Shown: positions 23,911 to 35,871, numbered from the stretch's first letter. The stretch: DNA of 64,000 bases from Siphonodentalium dalli (GCA_032622095.1 CP136063.1:204463934-204527933); one strand, 5' to 3'. Notes: a model not told the origin generated them from the letters alone. Numbers and translations are program-made.

Positions 23911-24873
23911 TGTGAAATCATCTATGTCTGACACACTGTGATACTGCATTCATTCAATGCAGAAATTATATTTAGCGACACAGAACTAACGCTTGCTGAA
24001 GGTAATAGACATCCCACAAATACTCCAGAGTCAGTACTGCATATATAGCTGTAGAGTCTGTGTTTTAACCAGAACTGATAAGAAGATATAGTTGCGTGAA
24101 ATTTGTGGTTACATGGCTGACACTGTCGTTATATTTTTTTGAAGCAACAGGATTCGTTGCTATTTGTTACATCGAACGTGTATCTGTTCCCGACAGTCTG
24201 GATCAGAGACGTGACGACAGCGTGATATGGTTTGGGGTGTCCCAATCCTCACTGTGGACATCATTTTCAGCTGGGAATTACATGGCTGACACAACAACAA
24301 TTTGAATTTTCAGACTTTATAAGTTGAAATTGTTAGTTTTTCCAACAAGTATATTCTGTTTTGAAACTTTGGTGTACCAGGTGTAAAGTCCAACCCAGGG
24401 GGTGTAATTGGAATTTTAATAACTTGGGATGTGAAATAGGGGTGGCGTGGACATTCTAAATGTTGTCACCCCAAACTGAGTCACACATCTAGCAATGCAC
24501 GTCTCTGGTCTATGGGTTCATACGAACTGTAATTCACCGAGTTCGCCCGCACCGGCAACATATCTCACACCCCGCCACACCCTGTCAAATCAGCTATTAA
24601 TTTGCTCATGCAACGTGAGTTTGATACCGGAATTTATCACGTTATGTGTGCTTCAATTGATTCTAATCAGTGACAATCATATAAGTCAGTTATGTGAGAC
24701 GGGAAATAATAGAAATATTGAGTTCATTCAGAGACTCTTTATGGAAGATCAAAGCTGTGGGTGTTGATTTGTCCTTTCTGTGAATCTGATACAATGCCAA
24801 CACACCATTAATACCTATACAATAAATTAAACAGTCTGGTGCTTCGGTCGTACTTAAAGACAAATTATGGACT
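23911..24873. other. No gene seen
   Basis: Frames at 24096-24305 and 24495-24767 have no domain. A direct repeat, 'ttacatggctgacac', occurs near 24110 and 24279. Confidence 0.45.
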
Positions 24874-25230
24874 TGTTCGGGTGCGATAAACTTATAAGTT
24901 AGTACTCAGACACTATGCTAACCTGGAGAATGTATCATTATACTAACATCACCGAAAATTTCAAAGAAATCGACCATTCCACTCCATAGAAAACATCGTC
25001 TGAACTACGCTCAATTGTAAATATTTACATATCGATTCGGGACGTAACAATCGGCGATAAACTAACGCAACCGATTTTGCCATCTAGAGTCATTGCATTT
25101 AATTAATATATAAGAATGACGATGTGTGTTATCAATTTGTGTTAATATTCGTAAAAATAACTACTTTGAGCCATAATATTCTCCATTTCTATTTTATCAC
25201 CCTACCGGAGTGTTTCACATCACTTTAATT
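24874..25230. mobile_element. Non-autonomous element N, copy 2
   Basis: Same orientation as 11069-11427, about 80% identical by eye. It ends at the same gtttcacatcactttaat. Confidence 0.75.
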
Positions 25231-25309
25231 ATTAATTTAAACTATATTGTATCTTCGGCGGAACATGCGAATCAAAAATAATATGAGTTATATCTTTAAA
25301 TAACAAATT

Positions 25310-25338
25310 TGAAATAGTGGGTATACAATAATAAATAT
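25310..25338. repeat. Target-site duplication, left copy
   Basis: 29 nt from tgaaatagtgggtatac to ...ataaatat, repeated exactly at 29159-29187. The right edge is ambiguous because the LINE tail is also (AT)n. Confidence 0.9.
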
Positions 25339-28300
25339 ATATATATATATCTTTATTGACCTCCATAACTGAAGAGTTTATCAAATGTTATACATGTATA
25401 CAGTATCAAGGTAGGCTAACATTTTAGCCAACATGACAATAAACAAATAGCAGTATATATACACAAAATGACACAAGTGCCACCAAGACATGGTATACAT
25501 GTTGGGTCAAGTATTGAGAAGCCTTACCCACAGGCAGATATAAATTCAGACATGCAACCAGACATACCGACATGCGGACATAGTATGCAGACAGACAAAC
25601 ACAGGCACGCGAACATAACTTTAAACCTGAACATATTTACATAATGCGGATAAAATCCGAAAGGTACAGAGAATACATGCTTACACTCGCATTTGCTAAT
25701 TTACTGGCGGCAATCAGTTAGATTTTGGAATATTATTCAAATGTTAGTATTGTGTCGTTTACTATTCAAATACAATTAATATACCACAATGCATAAGTGC
25801 AAGGAATACAAAAGCGCACACAACTGCTATTTTTACATTCACAACGGTAACATCACATCCGCATGGACGAGTGATGATGACTACACCGACAGACAACAAT
25901 ACACAGAGATACAATTTCGAAAAAAACACATTACCTGTATCAACGTAATTGGCATTTCGTCTGATGTGGTAATGTAACTTAATTGGGAATGAAAACTTAT
26001 TTCCTTTGCATTTTTGATCCGAACATTGGATTTTGATTTATGTGGTGATCAGTTAATAATAATTGGTCCTAATATACCACTGTGGATTTTCGTTGATACG
26101 TTTGGAGATTACTCAGAATGAAGACTTGACAACATTTTGTGTGATAGCCATAATATGTGGGTGTGGTGAACTATAAATGATACGAAAAACATAGGGTCTT
26201 CAATGAAAGAAAATAATTCAGACGGAAGTTTTGTAAGGTGAAGCATAACAAGTTCATCATCGTCAAGCTCATCCACCCAAAGATAGAACAGTAATCCAAA
26301 CGTGTCAATCATTTGGTACCACATGTCATTACGACGAGAGCACAATATATGATGAGTGCAATAAATCATAACGTGTGTTACCACGTCGTCATAAACCAAG
26401 TGACATAACGCACAAGTACCCTCGTGTTTGGTAGCAGTAGTCGCTATAAGTTGGGCAACGGTGAAAAAGTATCTCTTCCGCTCTGGATATTGCCGACAAC
26501 AACGCCAAAGGAGAGACACCTGTAAGTGACTTTGGCTTTGATAGAAGCATGTTAGTGTTGGGTCGTTTTGAACATTTTGCGTCCAGTCGATATCGCGCTT
26601 ACTGTTGACTTCCGTTTTGACTAGTCGGGTCCATTCCGGGCGGATTGGACACGTACCGACTACTGCGAGTTGCTCAAGATATTGGTTCAAGTTGTGAGAA
26701 ATAAGAATTCGTTCAATGTCAGCAAAGTATGACTGAGGATTATTATATTGACGAGAAAGATGCATGTGAAGTCTTGATACAAAAATTTCCTTGCATACTT
26801 TGGAAGGCGATATGCGACAAAGGCTACCAAACAAACTGAGTTTTCGTGCATCTATAAAAGAGGAAATTGGGCCTAGGCCCATGAGACCTAGGACAATATC
26901 GGTTCTCGTTCTTACAGGCAGTCCTTGAATGCGTTTCAAGCAAAATCGGTGGATTTTCTCGAGCGAAGTAGTATCTGACACAGACATGCCACACAGAAAT
27001 TCTGATCCATATAATCCTTTTGGCAGCACCATCGTTTTGTATATAGTTGCGCAACTCGACGGAGTGATCCCTCCGGCATAAAGTCCAGCATTACTTAAGA
27101 GGAAAAAAGTTGACCTGATTTTGTCTACAATGACTTCAACAAATTCTTTGACAAAGCTGTACTTATTTACTTGTATGCCCAAATGAGTGATTTCGTCTGT
27201 TTCGGTCAAAGTACTACCAGCGACAGTCCATCGTCTACTTGTGTTGCAACTCTGGCGAGAAGTTTCGTTAAAAACGATGACTTTACATTTGTTTGGATTA
27301 TACATGAACCGCCACTTTTGACTATATGATGTGCATATATCGCATAAACGTTGTAAGCCGTAACTTGAGAGGGACAACAATGTCATATCATCAGCTTGTG
27401 TTGGAGACGAGCAGTTGGAGGATAAAAGTCGAAAACCAAAGTTTGAAGCTTCAAGTTCATACAACAGATCATCTATGTACAACATATAGCACAGAGGGGA
27501 TAAAATACCCCCTTGCCTTGCGCCTTGTTTTATCGCAATTGACTTAGACAGAATGTCTGTATGTTTGACTACACATGATATATTACTCAAAAACTCTCTT
27601 AGGAGGAGCCATATTTTGCCTTGGAACCCACGATGGTGTAGTTTCAACAATAAGCCGTTGATCCATACTGTGTCGAATGCCTTATGTACATCCAAGAAGC
27701 AGGCGAATAGTTTAGACTGTTGTTCTTTTGTGAAGTTCATGCTTTCGTGCAATACATATGACGACATAAGACAACTGACATTTTTCTGAAAACCGTTTTG
27801 AAGGGGGTGAACTTTAATTAGATTTGGCGTATTGCGTTCCATGCGAGACAACATTATTTTTTCTAGTGTCTTATACAGAACTGGTAGAAGAGTTATTGCC
27901 CTGTAGCTATCGAATTTAGTTTTTGGCTTATCACCCCCCTTATACAGGGAAACCATCAGGCCAGATTTTGCCATAGCGGGTATATGTTGTAGATCTAGCA
28001 TATTGTTCAAGACGTACGCTAACCGTTCATGTAACGACTCGCCTCCATACACAATGTGCTCGTAACATATCATGTCCGGACCAGGAGCTTTACCCATATT
28101 CATTGACTTGAGAATTTCCTTTAGCTCCTGAATAGAAATAGGATATAACATATGTTTATCAAGTGGGGTAGAGACACCATGTGTGTTTATGTTAGATGCA
28201 ATGTCTTCAACTGAATTATTGACATAATCGTAATGATGATGATCGAATGCGTCCGACTCAAGTTGGCAATATAATCGTTCATAATACTCAGCCCACGCAG

Positions 28301-29158
28301 TTGTGATTTCTTCTGGATTACGGAGCATAGCATTGTCAACCTCGAAGAAGTTATTATTAGTTGCCCTAGTTCTAGATTTGTTTTGGTTAAATAACCGAAA
28401 AAAGTGCTCTTGGTTGATTTCCGCAGCATTGTCAACTTGGTCGTTTTGGCTTGATAAGAATTTCAAGTTGCTATGTCGTAGTTCCTTGCGGAACGCACAC
28501 TTCGCTGCTTTATATTGGGCATACGAGAGGTGATCCTGACCTCTTGGGCGACCTTCAACGTTCCATATACGTTTGAAGTTGCGCATTTGATTATGAAGTT
28601 CCTTCAGCTTTTCATTCCAGTATGGTTTAACGTGCGATTTGTACTTTTTTTTTGGAATGAAGATTGACGACGCAGAATTAATAGCTTCGATAATGCCTGA
28701 GTAATATTTATCAAGACTAGCAGAGTCCGTAATGGGACTATTGGGTAGAAGTTCATCGACACAATTTTGATAACCCGCCATTGAAGATTCTGAAGATAAA
28801 AACTTCTTCCAGTTGACAGTGCATCGCTCGGAATTTGGACGAGTGCGGTGATTACCTAGCTCGATGAGCATTTTGATAGGACGGTGGTTGGAATAATCAG
28901 TGGCAGAGTCGACGATGACTCTTATTTCGTTTACACGGTGCAGATTTGATTTGTGTATAAATATATGATCGATCGTGGTGCCTGAATCGCTTGCGGCAGA
29001 AGCTGGAATGTGTGTAGCAACCAAACGTGTGACCGGATCAGACTGATTCACAGAAACGAGTTTCCTACGTGCGATAAGTTTCTTGAAACTGCGATTTCTG
29101 GCATCAGATTTCTGGATATTGCCGTTAAAATCACCCATAACAATAACTGTACCCATAG
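25339..29158 (-). mobile_element. Young 5'-truncated non-LTR retrotransposon (LINE)
   Basis: The element lies between two 29-bp duplications. Its minus-strand 3' end is AATAAAG followed by an (AT)n tail, and its 5' end is truncated inside the endonuclease domain. The 3' UTR is about 770 bp and contains degenerate repeats rich in 'gacatgc' and 'acagac'. The intact frame and exact duplication point to recent insertion. Its C-terminus is related to the LINE pieces at 33948-34526 and 63400-63990. A 5'-truncated copy should not be able to mobilise itself. Confidence 0.93.
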
Positions 29159-29177
29159 TGAAATAGTGGGTATACAA
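26109..29177 (-). CDS. LINE ORF2 (partial endonuclease, reverse transcriptase, C-terminal CCHC)
   Basis: This protein would nick target DNA and copy the element RNA into the chromosome. Residues 8-103 are the C-terminal part of an APE-type endonuclease: GDFN at 15-18, TIDHIF at 68-73, SNHRP at 96-100. The RT follows: GKAPGPD 362-368, FLDVHKAFD 494-502 (catalytic Asp 496), QGARQGGILSP 551-561, and QADD 594-597, a variant of YADD with both Asp kept. HLGIQV near 665 begins the thumb. C922, C925, H935 and C940 form a CX2CX9HX4C motif. The N-terminal endonuclease motifs are missing through truncation. The first ATG (29177) lies in the flanking target duplication; element-derived sequence starts at Met8. 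No stop interrupts 1,022 codons. Confidence 0.93.
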   Translation of the reverse strand: MYTHYFTMGTVIVMGDFNGNIQKSDARNRSFKKLIARRKLVSVNQSDPVTRLVATHIPASAASDSGTTIDHIFIHKSNLHRVNEIRVIVDSATDYSNHRPIKMLIELGNHRTRPNSERCTVNWKKFLSSESSMAGYQNCVDELLPNSPITDSASLDKYYSGIIEAINSASSIFIPKKKYKSHVKPYWNEKLKELHNQMRNFKRIWNVEGRPRGQDHLSYAQYKAAKCAFRKELRHSNLKFLSSQNDQVDNAAEINQEHFFRLFNQNKSRTRATNNNFFEVDNAMLRNPEEITTAWAEYYERLYCQLESDAFDHHHYDYVNNSVEDIASNINTHGVSTPLDKHMLYPISIQELKEILKSMNMGKAPGPDMICYEHIVYGGESLHERLAYVLNNMLDLQHIPAMAKSGLMVSLYKGGDKPKTKFDSYRAITLLPVLYKTLEKIMLSRMERNTPNLIKVHPLQNGFQKNVSCLMSSYVLHESMNFTKEQQSKLFACFLDVHKAFDTVWINGLLLKLHHRGFQGKIWLLLREFLSNISCVVKHTDILSKSIAIKQGARQGGILSPLCYMLYIDDLLYELEASNFGFRLLSSNCSSPTQADDMTLLSLSSYGLQRLCDICTSYSQKWRFMYNPNKCKVIVFNETSRQSCNTSRRWTVAGSTLTETDEITHLGIQVNKYSFVKEFVEVIVDKIRSTFFLLSNAGLYAGGITPSSCATIYKTMVLPKGLYGSEFLCGMSVSDTTSLEKIHRFCLKRIQGLPVRTRTDIVLGLMGLGPISSFIDARKLSLFGSLCRISPSKVCKEIFVSRLHMHLSRQYNNPQSYFADIERILISHNLNQYLEQLAVVGTCPIRPEWTRLVKTEVNSKRDIDWTQNVQNDPTLTCFYQSQSHLQVSLLWRCCRQYPERKRYFFTVAQLIATTATKHEGTCALCHLVYDDVVTHVMIYCTHHILCSRRNDMWYQMIDTFGLLFYLWVDELDDDELVMLHLTKLPSELFSFIEDPMFFVSFIVHHTHILWLSHKMLSSLHSE

Positions 29178-29187
29178 TAATAAATAT
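29159..29187. repeat. Target-site duplication, right copy
   Basis: Exact repeat of 25310-25338. It supplies the first seven codons of the LINE reading frame. Confidence 0.9.
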
Positions 29188-30139
29188 GAACTGAAGACCC
29201 CTGTCCGGAAAGCCTGCTATCAATTGACGCTTCGGCAGATATTGGCATTATCCAATCAGATAACGGCATCTTTCACTGAGAGCCTAGCGTTATTTCCGGT
29301 AAGACATCAATGTTTGTTAATAGTGTAGCAACACTCAATATCGGCGGATGTTTGTTCGGATTAGACATCATTTTTTGTGTAATTAGCAAGACTATTACAT
29401 TTCATACTAAGTATCCGTGCATCACCTTATCATCCAATCAGAAAATGTTGTCATTTATTCCTGGTTTGGTGATTAATTTCGACGCCCGGCGAGAGATTTC
29501 GTTTGTCTTATTAACAGTTCATACGGATAATTTGTTCGATGTGCACCAGAATATTTCCAAGCTGAGTCGGGTTTTCATAAAATGGTGAAAACGTATAGCC
29601 ATGGGAGGTGTAACACTGACAATCGATACCCGGATAGATGTGTCGGAGTGAATTTTATTCCGCTTGCGAAGCCGAAAGTTGTCATTGACAAACTATGTTA
29701 TTATAATTGAATAGTTATTGTGTTCTTATATCTGACTGCTAGAAAATTTGAGTAAGCAGTTCATATGAGGTGTGTTCACAGTTCGTGGGCTGCAACTGAT
29801 TATGGGATTACGTAATGATGTAATTATGTGCAAAATGGGGTCTCAGTCCCGGCCCAATAAAACCATGTTTAACCGGATCCATGTCATGCTAATCACCTTT
29901 GTTAATGAGTCTGCCAAATAACGCGAGTGTCACTTACACCCTGGCTGCATTAGTAATGGCGTGTGAAGTAATTGATTTATAATATGTGTTGTCTCAATGA
30001 CAGTTATACCTATAATCAACAATTCTCATCACACTTGGCTTCTTTCTTTGTCGATCAGTTGGACGTCTGGCCTTTGTTACACATAACTTGGTGATTGCTA
30101 CAGGAAATGGTCTAAACTTATATATGGCGGTGTGACTAA
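29188..30139. other. No gene seen
   Basis: No supported feature. A 92-codon frame at 29310-29588 has no recognised domain. Confidence 0.5.
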
Positions 30140-31615
30140 TTACCGCCCGGGACCGCCCGGGACCGCCCGGTGGACCCACGTGCCCGTGGACACAATATAT
30201 CGACGTTATAACGTAGCGACATGCCACCTGAGGGCAACATAGAACAATTTACTCGCTCGCTCGTCTCCGGCCGGTCATATTAACCCCACAAATGCCGATA
30301 TTGACTAAAAGAGCCTGTGTGATTACCGATGTCTTCGTGTGTTTTCAGACAGATTATTTTGGTGATTCTCGGTAGTGCAATACACCTGAGTGTTAATTCC
30401 ATATATTGACTCGTTGACGCGTCCACGGCCGATTTTATTAACCCCTCAAACTCCGGTAAAATAGTGTATAAACAAAAGAACATTGGGACCGCCCGGGAAC
30501 GCCGGGCGGCCCCATGGGCACGTGGACACTATATCTCGACGTTATAACATAGCGACATACCCCACGAGGTCAACCTCGAAAATGTTATTCGGTCGCTCGA
30601 CTCCGGCCGGTGTTATTAACCCCTCCAAATCCGATAAAATGGTATATAAACAAAAAGAACACTGGGACCGCCCGGGAGGCCCCATGGACACTATATCTTG
30701 ACGGTATAACGTAGCGACATACCCCACGAGGTCAACCTAGAAAATGATACTCGCTCCTTCGACTCCGATCGGTGTTATTAACCCCTCAAAATCCGATAAA
30801 ATGGTATATAAACAAAAAGAACACTGGGACCGCCCGGGAGGCCCCATGGGCCCGTGGACACGATATCTCGACGGTATAACGTAGCGACATACCCCACGAG
30901 GTCAACCTAGAAAATGATACTCGCTCCTTCGACTCCGACCGGTGTTATTAACCCCTCAAAATCCGATAAAATAGTATATAAACAAAAAGAACATTGGGAC
31001 CGCCCGGGACCGCCCGGATGGCCCCACGTGTCCATTGACACAATATCTCGACGTTATAACGTAGCCACATGCCACCTGAGGGCAACATAGAAAAATTTAC
31101 TCTCTCCCTCGTCTCCGGTCGGTCATATTAACCACACAAATGCCGATATTGGCTAAAAGAGCCTGTGTGATTACTGGTGTCTTCGTGTGTTTTGACATAG
31201 ATTATTTTGGTGATTCTCGGTAGTGCAATACACCTGAGTGTTAATTCCATATATTGACTCGTTGGCGCGTCCACGGCAGATGTTATTAACCCCTCAAACT
31301 CCGGTAAAATAGGGTATAAACAAAAAGAACATTGGGACCGCCCGGGACCGCCCGGGCGGCCCATGGGCCCGTGGACACTATATATCTCGACGTTATAACA
31401 TAGCGACATACCCCACGATGTCAACCTAGAAAATGTTACTCGCTCGCTCGACTCCGGTCGGTGTTATCCCTCAAAATCCGATAAAATGGTATATAAACAA
31501 AAAGAACACTGGGACCGCCCGGGACCGCCCGGGAGGCCCCATGGGCCCGTGGACTCTATATCTCGACGTTATAACGTAGCGCCATACCCCACGAGGTCAA
31601 CCTAGAAACGTTATC
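30140..31615 (-). repeat. GC-rich satellite array, left block
   Basis: About eight head-to-tail units of 165-180 bp. Each has gaccgcccgg runs, cccatgggcccgtggaca, a gacgttataacgtagcgac core, actcgctcgctcgactccgg, gttattaacccc and 'ggtatataaaca'. Two units (about 30283-30470 and 31125-31310) carry an extra 160-bp module. That module is open on the minus strand and encodes YMELTLRCIALPRITKII. Reading frames spanning units are products of repetition. Function unknown. Confidence 0.85.
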
Positions 31616-32959
31616 CCCCCCCAAACCAAATCAGATCACATATATTTGTTCGCAGCTCTATCTCCACTTATAGAAATTGAAAAGTCACTATTTAAGGATC
31701 GACTAGTCTAACTCTAATCTAACGCACCAATTTATACATGCCTTGAATATTATCATATTATGACAAATAAAGAGCGTTTATTGTAAAATCAGCCAACAAT
31801 TGCTCGTATTTGCCCCTTTAAGTCGTCTGAAGTCAACAGCATCTATAACTCTTGACACGCTGTGGGCTAATTTTACCCACATGTTTCAATTCTCACCGAT
31901 CAGAGTGCAACAATTTTGGTTATAAAATTTATTATTTTATTTTACCAATACTTAGTGCCCTTTTCTCTTGACACGACATGAGCCAATTTCACCCACATGT
32001 TTCAATTTTAACCGATCAGATTTCAACAATTTTGGTTATATAATTAATTATTTTATTTTATTAATAATTAGTGCCCTTTTAAGACCTCTGATGTCAATTG
32101 GACATGTATAATAGGATTTTCATGGTCAAAGTACCTCCCCATATTGCAACCCAACCCACGACCTTTTGGGCAAGGACTGAAAACATTATTCCCGGTGATG
32201 GAGGTCATCATACTCTCCATATGTGGAGCTAATAAAGAAAATATATAATATGTAATATGGTCACCCCCCCCCCCCCCCCCACCCCCATATAAAATATATT
32301 GACTCATCTTCAGCTTCAGTAGAGCAGACGGAACACAGATACAGCACCATGGATGGAAGCGTGAATCGAACACGTGGTCGCATGATTTTAAGATATTTAT
32401 AATTAAATTTTATTTTTAATTCACACACGATTATATATAATCTAACCCATAACGAAATATCGTGTGATTGGTCGGTAAGCAAATTAAGTACACGGGTTTC
32501 AGTATCACAAATACTCTCTTCGTCATATTGTCTAGCACCAAGAATATTTTGGGATTACGACCATTTTCGATTGCAATAAAAACACGGAAACCTCATCGCA
32601 AATCTCCACTGTTGTCACGAGATTACCTGTTCGTCTTCCCCAAGTGTTATGAAAACACAGTTTCGGTTTAAATCCGCCAATATGTCTTCTGATTATTGTG
32701 AACGGGTTAATGTATACAATATAACAATTGCGATACCATTTTACTGCTAATTGATGTCAACACATTCAAACATCTGCCGCGGCTCTCTTCAGACAAGCAG
32801 TTGCTGTCGAAATCAACATAATTACACCCGCGCTCGTGTCAAAATATAAAAATTATAGGTGTAAAGTTATTAATTTTTATTGAAAACATTCAAGAAAATT
32901 GCGATATTTACGATCATGTAGGGCCGAATATGTATGGTGATACGGTATTTTGCGGGATT
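31616..32959. other. Spacer between inverted satellite blocks
   Basis: AT-rich, with a poly-C tract (32263-32281), a direct repeat of 'cccacatgtttcaattttaacc' type at about 31878 and 31998, and an aataaagagcgttt motif at 31766. A B-box-like gtgttcgattcacg on the minus strand near 32362 may be a SINE remnant. No gene. Confidence 0.5.
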
Positions 32960-33852
32960 TTGTGTTGACGCGTAAGCGAGTCAATATCAGGTGGTATTGC
33001 ACTACCATGCATCATCAAAATATGCTGTCCGAAATCAAAAGAAGACACCGAGCTGTCCGTGCCCTCTTAGCCAATATCGGATTTTTATGGGGTTAATAAT
33101 ACCGGCCGGAGTCGAGTGAGCGAGTAACATTTTCTAGGTTGACCTCGTGGGGTATGTCGCTACGTTATAACGTCGAGATATAGTATCCACGGGCCCAGGG
33201 GCCGCCCGGGCGGTCCCAATGTCCTTTTTGATTATATACCATTTTATCGGATTTTGAGGGGTTAATAACACCGGCCGGAGTTGAGCGAGCGAGTACCATT
33301 TTCTAGCTTGACCTCGTGGGGTATGTCGCTACGTTATAACTTCGAGATATAGTGTCCACGGGCCCATGGGGTCGCCCGGGCGGTCCCGGGTGGTCCCAGT
33401 GTTCATTTTGTTTATATACCATTTTCTCGGATTTTGAGGGGTTAATAACACCGACCGGAGTCGAGCGAGCGAGTAACATTTTCTAGGTTGACCTCGTGGG
33501 GTATGTCGCTATGTTATAACTTCGAGATATAGTGTCCACGCGCCAATGGGGCCGCCCGGGCGGTCCCAAGGTTATTTTTGTTTATACACTATTTTACCGG
33601 AATTTGAGGGGTTAATAACATCGGCCGTGGACGCCTCAACGAGTCAATATATGGAATTAACACTCATGTGTATTGGACTACCGAGAATCACCAAAATAAT
33701 CTGTCTGAAAACACACGAAGACACCTGTAATCACACAGGCTCTTTTAGCCAATATCGGCATTTGTGGGGTTAATATGACCGGTCGGAGACGAGCGAGCGA
33801 GTAAATTTTTCTATGTTGCCCTCAGGTGGCATGTCGCTACGTTATAACGTCG
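32960..33852 (+). repeat. GC-rich satellite array, right block (inverted)
   Basis: Reverse-complement units of the left block. It includes two extra modules (a diverged one at 32960-33080, a good one at 33610-33770). The array is cut at 33852, after gttataacgtcg, by the LINE insertion. Confidence 0.85.
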
Positions 33853-33947
33853 TGTAATCTGGAACAAATTAAAACGGCCAAGGAAATTTTCATTTTCCGT
33901 CTTTATCAACACGCACTTGCTCCAACAAAAATTTCTTCTCCGATATC

Positions 33948-34526
33948 ATGGTAACAATGAATAAATACAAACTGGTAGACTACTTGTGTCTGTATTTGAA
34001 GGAATCGGTATTTCCTTCTAAAGAGAAATGGAAACAATTAACTAAAGCTCTCATTAATGAGACTGAGAGCACGGCCTGGTCCGAGAGAATTCATGCTGAT
34101 AACTCCTTAATTCGATTCTCGAAGATTCAGACCACGTTCGAAGTCTCGCTTCTATGGAAATTGTGTCGCCTGTTTCCAGAAAATAAATTGTCTTATTACA
34201 AAATGGCACAAATTATACAATTCTCCTGCGTTCCGTGTGATACAGGTATATGTGCAAATTGCTCTCGCGCGTACTCCGACTACATGCGGCATGCAATAGT
34301 CCAGTGTTCCTCATTAACGTGTATCTGTGACGAAATAGAATATTCTGTTTTGTGTAGATTTGGTGTTCAAATTTACATACGTTTTGATTCTCTTTCAGAT
34401 GAAGATAAATTATTATTCTTCTTGACGGCAAAATTTGAAGAAATTGCCTCTTATGTCGAAGATATCAACGACTTTGCAAATTTCATAATTAAGTGCACAT
34501 GTAAACTGTTGGAAGAATATCATTGA
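33948..34526 (+). pseudogene. LINE ORF2 C-terminal fragment
   Basis: 192 codons, open, starting at an internal Met. It aligns with residues 832-1010 of the LINE protein at 26109-29177: FEVSLLWKLCRLFPE corresponds to LQVSLLWRCCRQYPE. CANC...H...C keeps the CX2CX9HX4C spacing. Endonuclease and RT are absent through 5' truncation. The paralogue at 63400-63990 is almost identical but has an in-frame stop. Confidence 0.85.
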
Positions 34527-34786
34527 TGCCTCTCTGTTTGAATTGTAGTTAAACAATTTTTATTATTCGTTAGTATTGACATAATACTATACATAACTCA
34601 TATTATCCATAGAATCCGAAGACGCGACAAAATAAATAAACATGAGTAAATATATATACTTGAGCGGTGCTGGGGAAGTGGTCGGCTCCGAGTCGGTAGG
34701 ACTGCACAAAGGCATTGGCGTTTGTGGGTCTTCCAGAGAGAGAGATCCCTGATTTGGGTCCAACTCCGGTTTGGCCGTCTCGGATT

Positions 34787-35871
34787 AGGCTATTTCGTGA
34801 GTGAGTGGTTCGGGGGGCTAGCCCGGGATTGTCGAAAGGGCCGAGAGGCCCTTTCCTTAATCCCTCATGTTTTTGCCTTTAATAGAGAGAGAGAAAAAAA
34901 GAAAGAAAAAAAAGATACAATCAAATACAATAACAAATTTAGATTATTTTTCTTTTTCTTCTTTCTTTTTGGAGGTTTTTCTGATGACGATTGTGGAGAT
35001 GGAGGAGATTGAGATTTCTGTTGGTGCTGCTGTATAAAAAGTTGAACTTTTTGGAGTTGTAGTTTCTGCTCCTCTTTCGCCCTGGCCATGACTCTGTTTG
35101 ACTCGGCGATGACCTCTTCCACAGAGCGGGTGGTGTCTGTGCTGATGTTGTTGTTGCTGGTGGTAGAGCTGGGGGACACCGGGATGAGATGGAACTCCGG
35201 TGTCCGTGGTGGCAAGCTGTCCAACTCCACATCGAAGCTGGCGGCAGGAACAGCAGGGGTGGTTTCCTGCTCCCTTTCTCCGCTCGCCTCGACGACGACA
35301 GCAGGGATCTCCGGCAGATCAACGGAGTCCCTGCTAGCTGGCGTGACGTCGCCGACGACCGGGTCAGCAACCAAGTGGGAGAAGCTGGGCGTCTCTCAGC
35401 TCGCCCCTGTATCCACTTGGCTCTTCTCTCGGCGTCCCTTCTCTTTCTGGAGGGGGTCTTCTTCCGCCTCTTCTTTCTCTTCTGATCCCAGAGGTCCAGA
35501 TCACCGTACCGGATGGTAGGTCGTTGGTGGAATCCAGCTTCCGATGTACCGCCAGCAGAGGGTACTACTGGAACAGTCCGGTACCCCAAGGATAAATGCA
35601 CATTGACTCCCTTAGCCTGGGTAAGTTTCCAGCTAAGGGTATCCACAATGCGCAATTTATCCAAGGCAGCGACAACGACAGTCGGGATTAGCAACATAAT
35701 CCCCTGCCAAGTCCAAATCAGCTCACACCGGAATCGCTCGGGCGGCTAAGATCTTTTCAGATCGGCCACACAACTCACAAGTGATCCCGCTCAGCCGGCC
35801 GGAACAGCGACAAGTCATAGAGCTCGGAGCATGTACAACCTGCCCCCTCAACGGTCGACCAAGGCTATTTC
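34787..35871 (-). mobile_element. 1,065-bp insertion with 10-bp target duplication
   Basis: aggctatttc occurs at 34787-34796 and 35862-35871, with the insert between. The paralogue near 63145-63160 has a single gctatttc at the same place. On the minus strand the insert has a GC-rich leader, an ORF1-like coding region, then a 3' part ending cactcactcac. This is consistent with a truncated or non-autonomous retroelement. Confidence 0.85.
34865..35697 (-). pseudogene. ORF1-like retroelement protein, frameshifted
   Basis: The first frame (35697 to about 35390) begins MLLIPTVVVAALDKLRI and contains TPSRKRRDAERRAKW, a basic motif I associate with ORF1/gag-like proteins of invertebrate retroelements. 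A one-base shift near 35375-35400 moves to a second frame (to 34865), which encodes an acidic, Pro-rich stretch and a probable coiled coil (SVEEVIAESNRVMARAKEEQ). It ends in a Lys-rich segment and hydrophobic tail. RT and nuclease are absent. The opposite-strand frames here are shadows. The role (RNA binding) is inferred. Confidence 0.55.

Noticed and set aside
30280-33773. Gly/Pro-rich frames in the satellite blocks as genes
   Set aside because: They arise from cccgggcggt-type repeats and recur in each unit. Only the open extra module is kept as a finding.
34939-35697. Several long frames on both strands in the ORF1-like insert
   Set aside because: The region is GC-rich, so stops are rare. 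Only the minus-strand frame with the basic PSRKRRDAERRAKW motif and its shifted continuation look like protein; the plus-strand frames are shadows.
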